Below are positions 35,117-43,163 of a stretch of DNA of 43,988 bases, one piece after another. The position numbers and the translations under genes are program-made. Position 1 is the stretch's first letter; each line of letters begins with the position of its first letter. Below the pieces are notes generated by a model, which was not told the DNA's origin, did not search any database, and worked only from the letters and a program-made list of their open reading frames with translations. The stretch is from Flavobacteriaceae bacterium (GTDB lineage: Bacteria > Bacteroidota > Bacteroidia > Flavobacteriales > Weeksellaceae), in assembly GCA_004359435.1 (NCBI GenBank), contig PTET01000002.1:40289-84276 (forward strand), read 5' to 3'.

Positions 35117-35680
35117 TTAATTCGCGTTGGGATTAATGTTAACTTTAAACCTTAGGTTGTTTTTTAAGGGTTTTATTGAAATCACCTTTCTGTGTAAGCT
35201 ATATCCGATGGTTGTTTCGCCGATTTTGTCTACTTTTCCATCCACAACTGAATATACAATTGAATCTTGGTTTACTTTGGTTATTCGACCAAACAAGTCA
35301 TATTGAAAGTTTATTGTGTTTCCTATAGAGTTAAGTCTCCAAAAAACGGGTTCATACACCAAAGTAGCGTCTCCAATTTTGTCTATAAGGCCCGTAATGA
35401 GGTTGTAAACGACCACTTGGTCTCCTATTTTGGAAATTCTTCCCAGTAAATCGTACTCTAGTTTTTCTTTTGGAGAAACCTCTATGTCTTTGATAACACC
35501 ATGTTCACTAAGATTTATTATCCAGTTATTCGATGAAACAAGAACCGTGATATAGCCAGACTCAGTTAGAACATACTGAATATTCTCTTGTCCATTTTTC
35601 TGTTGATTTTTATTGGACTGTCCAAATAGCATCAAACTTTGAACAAGAAGCATAAAGGAAAGAAAAATAGATTTTTTCAT
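35117..35680 (-). CDS. Secreted repeat protein (YDxxGRI units), function unknown
   Basis: A signal peptide (MKKSIFLSFMLLVQSLMLFG) is followed by a mature part of about 165 residues built from short beta-type repeats: LEYDLLGRISKIGDQVVVYN, then GLIDKIGDATLVYE, FQYDLFGRITKVNQDSIVYS and GKVDKIGETTIGYS. The YD-L-GRI pattern resembles YD/RHS-type beta-strand repeats, but the protein is far too small to be an RHS toxin and no toxin domain is present. It is probably exported to the periplasm or surface. It converges on the TetR-like gene. Confidence 0.7.
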   Translation of the reverse strand: MKKSIFLSFMLLVQSLMLFGQSNKNQQKNGQENIQYVLTESGYITVLVSSNNWIINLSEHGVIKDIEVSPKEKLEYDLLGRISKIGDQVVVYNLITGLIDKIGDATLVYEPVFWRLNSIGNTINFQYDLFGRITKVNQDSIVYSVVDGKVDKIGETTIGYSLHRKVISIKPLKNNLRFKVNINPNAN

Positions 35681-35771
35681 GTAAGAAGATTTTTAGCTAA
35701 AATACATTTTATTGTTTGTTAAAGTATCTCTAAGGTTGAATTTGGGCTACAATTTCCATCACAATTAAACT

Positions 35772-35779
35772 TATCTTTG
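35772..35779 (+). promoter_or_regulatory. Candidate -7 box for the Rieske/ytxJ pair
   Basis: TATCTTTG matches TAnnTTTG and lies 31 bases before the GTG start of the Rieske gene. A TTTG at 35741 lies 27 bases upstream, farther than the usual 17-23. Confidence 0.4.
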
Positions 35780-35810
35780 TATAATAATCTAATATTTTCT
35801 GAATTTTTAA

Positions 35811-36131
35811 GTGGAAAATTGGTATAAAATTGCCCAGGAGGTACAAAATATTAAAAATGGAGACTCATTTGAGGTAGAGCTTTTGGGTATTAGACTTTGT
35901 GTTTCTAAATTTAAAGATGAATTTGGGGTGATAGACAATGTTTGTTTGCATAAAGGCGCACTCTTGAGTAAAGGATTTTTAACCAAGGATGGGTTTTTAG
36001 AATGTCCGCTTCATCGCTGGAATTTCCACTTTAAATCTGGCTGTTTTTTTCATGGTGGAGAAGGGCAAAAGGCTTATCCAACCAAAGTAGAGAATCAATC
36101 CTTGTATGTATTAATGGAAACAGATCTTTAA
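35811..36131 (+). CDS. Rieske [2Fe-2S] ferredoxin-like protein
   Basis: The 106-residue protein starts with GTG, since no ATG fits. It has the two cluster-binding boxes CLHKG (with the CxH pair) and CPLHRW (CxxH). It looks like a small stand-alone Rieske protein of the NirD/ferredoxin kind, soluble and cytoplasmic, passing electrons to an unknown partner. It is followed after 15 bases by ytxJ, so the two are probably co-transcribed. Confidence 0.92.
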   Translation: MENWYKIAQEVQNIKNGDSFEVELLGIRLCVSKFKDEFGVIDNVCLHKGALLSKGFLTKDGFLECPLHRWNFHFKSGCFFHGGEGQKAYPTKVENQSLYVLMETDL

Positions 36132-36146
36132 ACAAAAAATATAAAA

Positions 36147-36482
36147 ATGATTAACTGGAAACCCATACAAACCAAAGAGGAAGCCAAAAATGCTTTTGAA
36201 AATAGCCAAAACGCTTGGATTATGTTTTTCAAACACTCTACCACTTGTGGCATTAGTGCGGCAGCAAAATACGAATTAGACCAAAATTGGGATTTAGAAA
36301 ATATACAAACCTTTTATGTAGACCTACTGGTTTTTCGTGAGGTTTCTAATTATATAGCAGAGTTAACAGGGGTTATACATCAATCTCCTCAGGTAATCTT
36401 AATCAAAGACAAAAAGGCAAGACAAATGTTCTCGCATTATGCCATTAAAGTTTCAAAGATTAAAGAAGTTGTAGATAATTGA
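36147..36482 (+). CDS. ytxJ: Bacillithiol-system protein YtxJ (BrxC-like)
   Basis: The 111-residue protein has a thioredoxin-like fold with a single-cysteine active site (FFKHSTTCGISAAA) and the cis-proline motif HQSPQVILIK, which are marks of the YtxJ/BrxC family. In Firmicutes BrxC takes part in removing bacillithiol from proteins. Many Bacteroidota also make bacillithiol, so its presence agrees with that. The Rieske gene directly upstream suggests a shared redox role (inference). Confidence 0.9.
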   Translation: MINWKPIQTKEEAKNAFENSQNAWIMFFKHSTTCGISAAAKYELDQNWDLENIQTFYVDLLVFREVSNYIAELTGVIHQSPQVILIKDKKARQMFSHYAIKVSKIKEVVDN

Positions 36483-36560
36483 GTTTAGATTGCAGTTTTC
36501 GCTTAGAAAAAGCTTTAATTTGTAAATTATTTTTTTAGACTATACTAAATACTATATACC

Positions 36561-37551
36561 ATGTTAATAGGAGACAACCCAAGAAGAGTCGCCATCGTAG
36601 GCGCAAACCGTATTCCTTTTGCTAGAAGCAATGGGAAATATTCCAATGTATCCAATATGGATATGCTTACCGCTGCCTTTGATGGCATCGTAAACAAATT
36701 TGGTCTTGCAGGAGAAATTCTGGGAGAAGTAGCCGCAGGAGCGGTGGTAAAAAGTGTGAAAGACTTCAACCTAACAAGAGAGTGTGTCCTAAACACCAAA
36801 CTTCACAAAAACACCCCAGCCTGTGATTTGCAACAAGCTTGTGATACAGGTCTTGAGGCTGCAGTGTACATCGCCAACAAAATTGCCCTAGGACAGATTG
36901 AAGTGGGAATGGCTGGTGGAACAGATACCACATCGGATGCACCAATTTCTGTATCAGAGGGACTTCGAAAAATCCTTTTGGCTGCCAACCGCGAAAAAAC
37001 AACAGGGGGGAAAATCAAACAATTTTTCAATTTGAGACCTTCTCATCTGGCACCGCTTCCTCCTTCAAATGGGGAGCCAAGAACCAAAATGTCCATGGGA
37101 GGACACCAACAAGTGGCTGCCGATGTATATGGAATTTCCAGAGAAGACCAAGACAAATTTGCCGTTGAATCTCACCAAAAGATGGCAGCTACTTATGGCT
37201 CCAGCCGCTGCTGTTGGACAAATGCTAAAGAAAAAGAACCTCAAATTGCAAGACTTCGATTATTACGAAATCCACGAAGCGTTTGCTTCTCAGGTGCTTT
37301 GTACCCTTAAAATCTGGGAATCCGATGAACTTTCCAAACAATTTGGACTTGATGGAGCATTGGGTTCTATCGACAGAAGCAAACTGAACGTAAAAGGAAG
37401 CTCTCTTGGAGCGGGTCACCCTTTTGCTGCAACTGGAGGAAGACTTCTTGGAGTGGCTGCAAAATTGCTTCACCAAAAAGGTTCAGGGAAAGCCCTAATT
37501 TCTATTTGTGCTGCTGGAGGACAAGGTCTGGTGGCCATTGTTGAGAAATAA
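36561..37551 (+). pseudogene. Acetyl-CoA acyltransferase (thiolase), internal deletion and frameshift
   Basis: The first frame (36561 on) gives about 210 thiolase residues, including the nucleophile Cys in CDLQQACDTGLEA and the loop GGTDTTSDAPISVSEGLRK. Near 37183-37192 the homologous text jumps to LLMAPAAAVGQMLKKKNLKL in a different frame. It continues with the catalytic HEAF, GAGHPFAATGG and the second catalytic Cys in CAAGGQG, to 37551. Roughly 95 residues are missing compared with FadI-like thiolases of about 430. The remaining first frame runs out of frame to 37310. The family condenses or cleaves acyl-CoA in beta-oxidation. Both catalytic halves remain but cannot be made as one protein as read. 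Confidence 0.9.
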
Positions 37552-37580
37552 ACCTTCGGTTTTAAGCCTTTTTAAATTTC

Positions 37581-37618
37581 AAAAAGCGTTGTGTCTGCAA
37601 GGATGCAACGCTTTTTTT
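37581..37618. terminator. Terminator after the thiolase
   Basis: AAAAAGCGTTG and CAACGCTTTTT form an 11-bp stem around a 14-base loop, followed by more T. It is T-rich on both strands and serves the convergent thiolase and methylase genes. Confidence 0.8.
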
Positions 37619-37663
37619 TGTGGATGATGAAATGAAATTTAATGGCTAATTAGTTACCTAAAA

Positions 37664-38368
37664 TTAGTTACCTAAAATGAAAATACAAGGTCTTTTGTGT
37701 AGATCTTCAGTCTTGAGTTTTTTCCACTTTCCGATTGTCTGTGTTTTGATGTATTGGTTAGGCAAGGTGAGATCACAAGCGATACAAAGCAGGGTGTCTT
37801 CTTTGCAAACCGAAAGAAGATCTTCTAGCATTTGGTTGTTTCTGTAGGGCGTTTCCATAAAAATCTGCGCCTGATTTCGTCCAGTTGCTTTTTCCATTTC
37901 TTTGATGAATCTTGTTTTTTCGGCCTTATCTATGGGGATGTAACCATGAAAAACAAAACTTTGACCGCTGAGTCCAGAGGCAGAAAGAGCCAAAAAGATT
38001 GAACAGGGTCCAATAAGTGGAATAACTTCAATGTTTTGAGCATGAGCCAATTTTACCATCAAACTACCTGGGTCTGCAATGGAAGGCACCCCGGCTTCAG
38101 AAACTACCCCTACATTTTTTCCACTTTTTAGCCAATCAAGGGCAGGATTCAAATCCAATTCGCTGGTGTTTTTGTCTAAAGTTAAAAGGGATAATTCTCC
38201 CTGTTTAATTTCTGGGAAAATGAGTTTTAAGGATCTTCTGGCGCTCTTTTGGTTTTCAACCACAAAATGGGTGAGGGTAGAGGTGATCTCTCTGTTAAGA
38301 GTCGGAAAAAGCGCCTCAAAGGACGGATGTCCTAAGTCAACGGGAATCAAATATAGTTTTCCGAACAT
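37664..38368 (-). CDS. SAM-dependent methyltransferase, RsmI-like (tetrapyrrole methylase fold)
   Basis: The 234-residue protein starts GKLYLIPVDLG and has the family motifs GVVSEAGVPSIADPGS, LIGPCSIFLALSASGLSGQ and IFMETPYRNNQML. This is the tetrapyrrole methylase fold, close to RsmI (16S rRNA C1402 2'-O-methyltransferase) but shorter and with different flanks, as in the Bacteroidota paralogue. The RNA target is not certain. It lies 1 base after the phosphatase gene in the conserved set dnaA / phosphatase / methylase, so the three are likely co-transcribed. Confidence 0.88.
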   Translation of the reverse strand: MFGKLYLIPVDLGHPSFEALFPTLNREITSTLTHFVVENQKSARRSLKLIFPEIKQGELSLLTLDKNTSELDLNPALDWLKSGKNVGVVSEAGVPSIADPGSLMVKLAHAQNIEVIPLIGPCSIFLALSASGLSGQSFVFHGYIPIDKAEKTRFIKEMEKATGRNQAQIFMETPYRNNQMLEDLLSVCKEDTLLCIACDLTLPNQYIKTQTIGKWKKLKTEDLHKRPCIFILGN

Positions 38369-38369
38369 T

Positions 38370-38813
38370 TCAAGGAAATACTGGATTTTGTACGAAATCT
38401 TCCAAGGCTTTGTCTAGTAGATCGTACACAAAGGCAAATCCCTCTGGACCGTCATAATAGGGATCAGGAACCGCGTTGGTTTTGGGGTTGTTCTCTAATA
38501 TGAGTTTGATTTTTTCTTTGTGAGCATCCGTGGGGGCCATCTGCTTTAAATCTTCTAAGACAGAAGGATCCATGGCGAAAATTACATCAAATCGATCAAA
38601 ATCATCAGGTACTACCTGTCTGGCTTTTTGGTCTTTGATGTCAATTCCGTGTTTGGAAGCCTCTAAAATAGATCTAGGATCTGGGGCTTTGCCAAGATGA
38701 TAATCGGCAGTACCGGCAGAATCCACAAAGAATTGATCTGATTTTGACTTTAAAATTCCTTCAGCCAACGGAGAACGGCAGATGTTTCCAAGGCAAACCA
38801 TCAGTACTTTCAT
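38370..38813 (-). CDS. Low-molecular-weight protein tyrosine phosphatase
   Basis: The 147-residue protein begins MKVLMVCLGNICRSPLAEGI, with the CX5R phosphate loop (C7 and R13), and has the general-acid Asp in VPDPYYDGPEGF. This is the LMW-PTP family, which dephosphorylates tyrosine, or arginine in some relatives. It sits between dnaA (14 bases) and the methylase (1 base). No tyrosine kinase gene is nearby. Confidence 0.93.
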   Translation of the reverse strand: MKVLMVCLGNICRSPLAEGILKSKSDQFFVDSAGTADYHLGKAPDPRSILEASKHGIDIKDQKARQVVPDDFDRFDVIFAMDPSVLEDLKQMAPTDAHKEKIKLILENNPKTNAVPDPYYDGPEGFAFVYDLLDKALEDFVQNPVFP

Positions 38814-38827
38814 GTTGAAATTGGTTT

Positions 38828-40252
38828 TTATGAGGTGATTTTTTTGTCTAATTCCTCGATGTACACTTTGAAATTTTTGTCGGTCTCAGAGAGGTTTTTT
38901 ACCGTTTTACAGGCATGAAGTACCGTTGCATGATCTCTCTTTCCAATTTTTTCTCCAATGGAAGCAAGAGAGGCACTGGTGAATTTCTTCGCGAAGTACA
39001 TCGAGAGTTGTCTTGCCTGAACAATGTCTCTTTTTCGGGTTTGAGATTGCAATACTTCCATGTCGATTTTAAAGTATTGGCAAACGGTTTTTTGGATGAA
39101 ATCAATGGAGATTTCTTTTTTGGCATTGTCGATGAAGTTAGAAAGGGTTTTTTCAACCAGTGGCAAGGTGATTTCCTTTTTGTTTAAGGAAGATTGAGCC
39201 ATGATGGAAATAAGAGCACCTTCCAATTCTCGAACATTTGAGACAATGGTTTTGGCGATGTAATCTAAAATTCCCTCTGATATTTCGATGCCGTCTTGTC
39301 TGGTTTTATGAAGCAGAATTTCTTTTCTGGTTTCCAGATCTGGAATCTGCAAATCGGCAGAAAGTCCCCATTTAAAACGAGAAATGAGTCTTTGTTCCAT
39401 GTCTTGAATGTCCACAGGTGCTTTATCTGAAGTCAGAATAATCTGCTTGCCTTTTTGGTGTAAGTGGTTAAAAATGTGAAAAAATACATCTTGGGTTGCA
39501 CTTTTCCCAGAAAGAAACTGAACATCATCCACTATAAGTACATCAATCATTTGATAAAAATGGATGAAATCGTTTCGGTTGTTGCTTTTGACAGCATCTA
39601 TGAATTGCTGGGTGAATTTTTCTGTCGAAACGTAAAGTACGGTTTTTTCGGGATACAATTCTTTTACTTGAAGCCCTATGGCGTTGGCCAAATGGGTTTT
39701 TCCAAGACCTACACCACCGTATATAAGGAGTGGGTTAAAAGAAGTTCCTCCTGGTTTTTGAGCAATAGCCATCCCTGCAGATCTAGCCAATCGGTTGTGA
39801 TCTCCTTCGATAAAATGCTCGAAAGTGTAATTGGGATTAAGCTGTGCATCTACTTTAATCTTTTGAAGACCCGGCACGATAAATGGATTTTTAACTTTAC
39901 TGGGTTCAAGATTTAAAGGTGTAACAACTTCTTGGGTTTTTAGTTTTCCTTTAGAAGCACTGGGGATGTTTAAGGTAAAAGGATTTTGTGTGGATTTTTT
40001 TTCCATCACAATGTTGTAAACCAGCTTTGCACCAGGTCCTAGTTCTTTGTTTAGGGCCGATTTGAGCAGATCTAGATAATGTTCTTCTAACCATTCATAG
40101 AAAAACTTACTGGGCACTTGTAGGGTTAAAACGTTGTCCGATATCTTGATAGGAACAATAGGAGTAAACCATGTATTAAAGGCTTGATCAGAGATGTTGT
40201 CTTTGATAAAGGCCAAACAGGCGTTCCATATCTTAGGTAAAGGTTGGTTCAT
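38828..40252 (-). CDS. dnaA: Chromosomal replication initiator DnaA
   Basis: The 474-residue protein has all four DnaA domains: an N-terminal oligomerisation domain (WFTPIVPIKI), a linker, the AAA+ domain from about residue 135 (YTFEHFIEGDHNRLA, Walker A GGVGLGKTH, Walker B VLIVDDVQF), and a C-terminal DNA-binding domain with the signature KRDHATVLHACKTV. It is full length. It initiates replication and heads the set with the phosphatase and methylase. The usual 9-mer boxes (TTATCCACA) were not seen upstream, so oriC is probably elsewhere. Confidence 0.97.
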   Translation of the reverse strand: MNQPLPKIWNACLAFIKDNISDQAFNTWFTPIVPIKISDNVLTLQVPSKFFYEWLEEHYLDLLKSALNKELGPGAKLVYNIVMEKKSTQNPFTLNIPSASKGKLKTQEVVTPLNLEPSKVKNPFIVPGLQKIKVDAQLNPNYTFEHFIEGDHNRLARSAGMAIAQKPGGTSFNPLLIYGGVGLGKTHLANAIGLQVKELYPEKTVLYVSTEKFTQQFIDAVKSNNRNDFIHFYQMIDVLIVDDVQFLSGKSATQDVFFHIFNHLHQKGKQIILTSDKAPVDIQDMEQRLISRFKWGLSADLQIPDLETRKEILLHKTRQDGIEISEGILDYIAKTIVSNVRELEGALISIMAQSSLNKKEITLPLVEKTLSNFIDNAKKEISIDFIQKTVCQYFKIDMEVLQSQTRKRDIVQARQLSMYFAKKFTSASLASIGEKIGKRDHATVLHACKTVKNLSETDKNFKVYIEELDKKITS

Positions 40253-40573
40253 GTTGTGTTAAAAAATCAGTGATAGATAAATTGAAATTCTGTTGTTTTG
40301 TTCAACAAATATGTAAACTTATTTTTTAAAAAAAAAGTCTTAAAAGGTTTGGATTTTTTGAAAATTCTACTTCTTAATTTTCATTTTTACTTTTGTAGTT
40401 TATTTGCAAAGATCTATTTTATAATACTTTAGGATTAATATTTCTTTATTAAAGCCTATATTGACTTCATTAGTCATTTGATGTAAGAAAGTTACAATTT
40501 TGTAGCCTAAAATCCAAAAATGCGTAAAATGGGAGAGAATGAAATTTGTTAATAAAAAGTTAAGATTTAAGAT
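40253..40573. other. AT-rich gap upstream of dnaA
   Basis: This 321-base stretch holds the presumed dnaA promoter but no gene that I can support. I see a small inverted repeat, TGTTG-7-CAACA (40291-40307), and no DnaA 9-mer boxes. Its right end probably abuts a deletion that removed most of ribD. Confidence 0.5.
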
Positions 40574-40975
40574 TTAACATATCAAAAAGTAGGCAAATTT
40601 ATACCGTATTTTAAATTGTAAAATTTTCAATCCTTCTCCATTTACTTTTTCAAAAGGATCTAACATCCCAATTACCACTCTTTTAGGTTTTACCTCTGCA
40701 ATTTTTTTCGCACAAGATGGGGTCTTACCTTCATGTGCACAGGGCTCAAGGGTAACATAAAGGGTAGATTCTGAAAGTATATTCGGGTTTTTTACTTTCT
40801 TCAGCGCGTTGATTTCCCCATGAGCTCCACCATAAATAGAAGTATAACCTTCTGCAATAATTTTGTCTTGATGCACAATTACCGCGCCCACACATGGATT
40901 TGGACTAGAAAATCGTCTTGAATTTTTTGCGATTTCTATTGCTCTAGCCATGTATAATTCGTCTCTGTGGGGCAT
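40574..40975 (-). CDS. ribD: RibD deaminase domain, reductase domain missing
   Basis: RibD carries out two steps of riboflavin synthesis, a deaminase step and then a reductase step. The frame contains the deaminase: PNPCVGAVIV, the zinc motif GGAHGEINAL (HGE, where the family usually has HAE), and LEPCAHEGKTPSC. It reaches GMLDPFEKVNGEGLKIL, then runs 14 unrelated residues to a stop. The C-terminal reductase domain (about 200 residues in normal RibD) is absent from the window. The unrelated tail and the following AT-rich DNA suggest a deletion near 40619. It starts 16 bases after the aroE-DUF349 gene. Confidence 0.85.
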   Translation of the reverse strand: MPHRDELYMARAIEIAKNSRRFSSPNPCVGAVIVHQDKIIAEGYTSIYGGAHGEINALKKVKNPNILSESTLYVTLEPCAHEGKTPSCAKKIAEVKPKRVVIGMLDPFEKVNGEGLKILQFKIRYKFAYFLIC

Positions 40976-40991
40976 AGATGCGCTTTGCAGA

Positions 40992-43163
40992 TTAGTTATT
41001 GATTCTTTTGAGCGATTGGATTTCAGACTCCAAAGCCGCCAGTTTTTGATGGGTTTCTTTTAAAAGTGGATTGTCTTTGGAAGAATTTTTAAAGAAAGCC
41101 AGATTATTTTCAAGCTTAGATTTTTCTTGGATAAGCAGAGAAAGATTCTTCTTTGGTTCTGCTTTTTTTTCTCTTAGAGCGTTTCTGGGATTTGATTTTT
41201 TAAGACTTTGGCTGTGTTTTTCTAGTTCTTTTGATAGATCTAGTTGTTTGGCTTTTTCTTGTAAAAATGTTTTAAAATTTTGATCTAAATCTGAATTGAA
41301 AGTATCTCTCAGTTCAAACCACTTAAGGTTGTACGAATTTAGAAGTTCGATTTGTTTTTCTTTGTCAAGATCAAAATTCTCGTTTTGAAGCGCCAAAAAG
41401 AGCTCATTTTTAGCCCTAGAATTGTCTTTGGAAGGTTTGGTGTTTAAAGAAGATGTCTTCTGAAAAAAATCGTTGCAAATTTTCTGAAATTCTTCCCAAA
41501 GTTTTTGACCTTCTTTTCTTGGCAAAACTCCAGAATTTTTCCACTGGGTTTGAAGCGCCTTAAGGGTATGTATAGCCTGCTTAACATCTGGGGAATTTTG
41601 GGCTAATTTGGCTTTTTCTATCAGATCTTTCTTGGCAATAATTGATTCTTTGTAACTGTTTTTAAGTTCCTTATAAAATTGATTTTTTTCTTTCAAAAAC
41701 GGGGCTTGTAGACCTAAGAATTCTTTCCAAAGTTTAGTACTGTCTTTAGATGAAACCGGTCCAATACTTTTGAATTCACCAGAAAGGGTTTCAAACTTTT
41801 CAGATTTTATTTTCCAAGATTCATTGCTGTCTTTAGCTTGAATGACAAATGCTTCTATTTCTTGTAAAAGCGCCAACTTTTTTTCTTTGTTTAGATTAAA
41901 CAGGGCTATTTTTTTCTCTAAGATCTCCTGTCTTCTTTTTTCAAGATCATTGCTTAAAACATCCCATTTTTCTTTTGTTTTTTGCTCATCTTCCAAAGAA
42001 ACGGGGCTCGCCGATTTTTCCCACTTGCTTTTTAGGTACAACCACTCTTTGTGATATCCAGGTTTTAATTCATCCTCTTTTAGCCATTTTTCTAGGGTTT
42101 CTAAGATTTCTTCCCGAATAGAAAGATTCTGTTTGTGGTGTAAGGCAACAAGAGAAGGAGATTGAAGTATTTTTTCTAAACAATCTTGTTGGGATTTATG
42201 ATAATCTGTATTGATTTGATGGGTTTTGGCTTTGGTAGGATAACCCGTGTTTTTCCAAATTTTAATCAAATCCAAATACTGATTGTAGTATTCAGCATCT
42301 TCTACATTTTGAAGGTTTAGCTGGTTTAATTTTTCAATGATTTCCAGTTTTATCTCAGTATTTTTCTCTCTATCGGTTTCATTTTCTGGATCATTCCAAA
42401 TCTCCCACGCTTTTTCAGCTTGACCAACCAGCATAGGGTAACCGCCTATGATTTGAGCGCCTTTTTCTTGGGCTTTGGCCAAAAATGTAGTTTTTTCTGG
42501 ATTATAAATTAGGTCGTAGAAAAGATGATTTTCGGTGATGAATTCATAAGGGATTCCAGGAGATTCATCCACCTTTGGAAAAGTTCCAACTGGTGAGCAG
42601 TTAATTACTAGTGTATGGGTTTCTATAATTTCTTGGGTTAAATCAAGGTAAGAAATTTGGCTTTTAGTTGGGTTTCGAGAGACTACTAGAGGTTTAATTC
42701 CTAGTTTTTTCAGTACATATAAAATGGCTTTTGAGGCGCCTCCAGTTCCTAAAATTAACGCTTTTTCGTGTTTTTGTTTTTCCAAAAATGGCGCAAGCGA
42801 TATTTCAAAGCCATGGGCATCTGTATTGTGGCCAATTTTTTTCCCGTTTTCTATTTTTACTGTATTTACCGCTCCAATTTCTTTAGCGATAGGAGAGAGC
42901 TCATCCAAAAATTCAATGATTTTCTCTTTGTAGGGTATGGTGATGTTAAATCCCTTTAGTTGTGGATTTTCAAATAAGTCCTGATTTAGATTGTCTAAAC
43001 TTTCTAGATCGAACACCAAATACTGTGTGTCTACAATGTTTTGAGATTCAAATTTTTCTTTAAAATATTTCTCTGAGAAAGAATAACTGATGTTTTTCCC
43101 CAGCAATCCATATACGTTCATTGCAATTCTATTTTCTTTTCTTGTTCTTTGTAATAGATCCAA
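40992..43163 (-). CDS. aroE: Shikimate dehydrogenase fused in frame to a DUF349 protein
   Basis: The start could be ATG 43163, but the family N-terminus (MNVYGLLGKNISYSFSEKYF) begins at 43121. Its first 250 or so residues are a complete AroE: substrate motif SYSFS, KGFNITIPYKEKI with the catalytic Lys, GAVNTV, NTDAHGF, the NADPH loop LGTGGASKA, and the usual end QAEKAWEIWN. Without a stop the frame then runs 470 residues of DUF349-type helical repeats (EFKSIGPVSSKDSTKLWKEF, WKNSGVLPRKEGQKLWEEF). In related genomes I remember these as two neighbouring genes. The joint near 42370-42420 may be a real fusion or one more deletion that happened to keep the frame. Confidence 0.85.
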   Translation of the reverse strand: MDLLQRTRKENRIAMNVYGLLGKNISYSFSEKYFKEKFESQNIVDTQYLVFDLESLDNLNQDLFENPQLKGFNITIPYKEKIIEFLDELSPIAKEIGAVNTVKIENGKKIGHNTDAHGFEISLAPFLEKQKHEKALILGTGGASKAILYVLKKLGIKPLVVSRNPTKSQISYLDLTQEIIETHTLVINCSPVGTFPKVDESPGIPYEFITENHLFYDLIYNPEKTTFLAKAQEKGAQIIGGYPMLVGQAEKAWEIWNDPENETDREKNTEIKLEIIEKLNQLNLQNVEDAEYYNQYLDLIKIWKNTGYPTKAKTHQINTDYHKSQQDCLEKILQSPSLVALHHKQNLSIREEILETLEKWLKEDELKPGYHKEWLYLKSKWEKSASPVSLEDEQKTKEKWDVLSNDLEKRRQEILEKKIALFNLNKEKKLALLQEIEAFVIQAKDSNESWKIKSEKFETLSGEFKSIGPVSSKDSTKLWKEFLGLQAPFLKEKNQFYKELKNSYKESIIAKKDLIEKAKLAQNSPDVKQAIHTLKALQTQWKNSGVLPRKEGQKLWEEFQKICNDFFQKTSSLNTKPSKDNSRAKNELFLALQNENFDLDKEKQIELLNSYNLKWFELRDTFNSDLDQNFKTFLQEKAKQLDLSKELEKHSQSLKKSNPRNALREKKAEPKKNLSLLIQEKSKLENNLAFFKNSSKDNPLLKETHQKLAALESEIQSLKRINN

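Noticed and set aside
35117-35680. RHS/YD-repeat toxin
   Set aside because: It has only a few short repeat units, no core cage region and no toxin domain, with only 187 residues in total.
40253-40573. Origin of replication next to dnaA
   Set aside because: No TTATCCACA-type boxes or ordered AT-rich 13-mers were found. The gap is AT-rich but otherwise plain.
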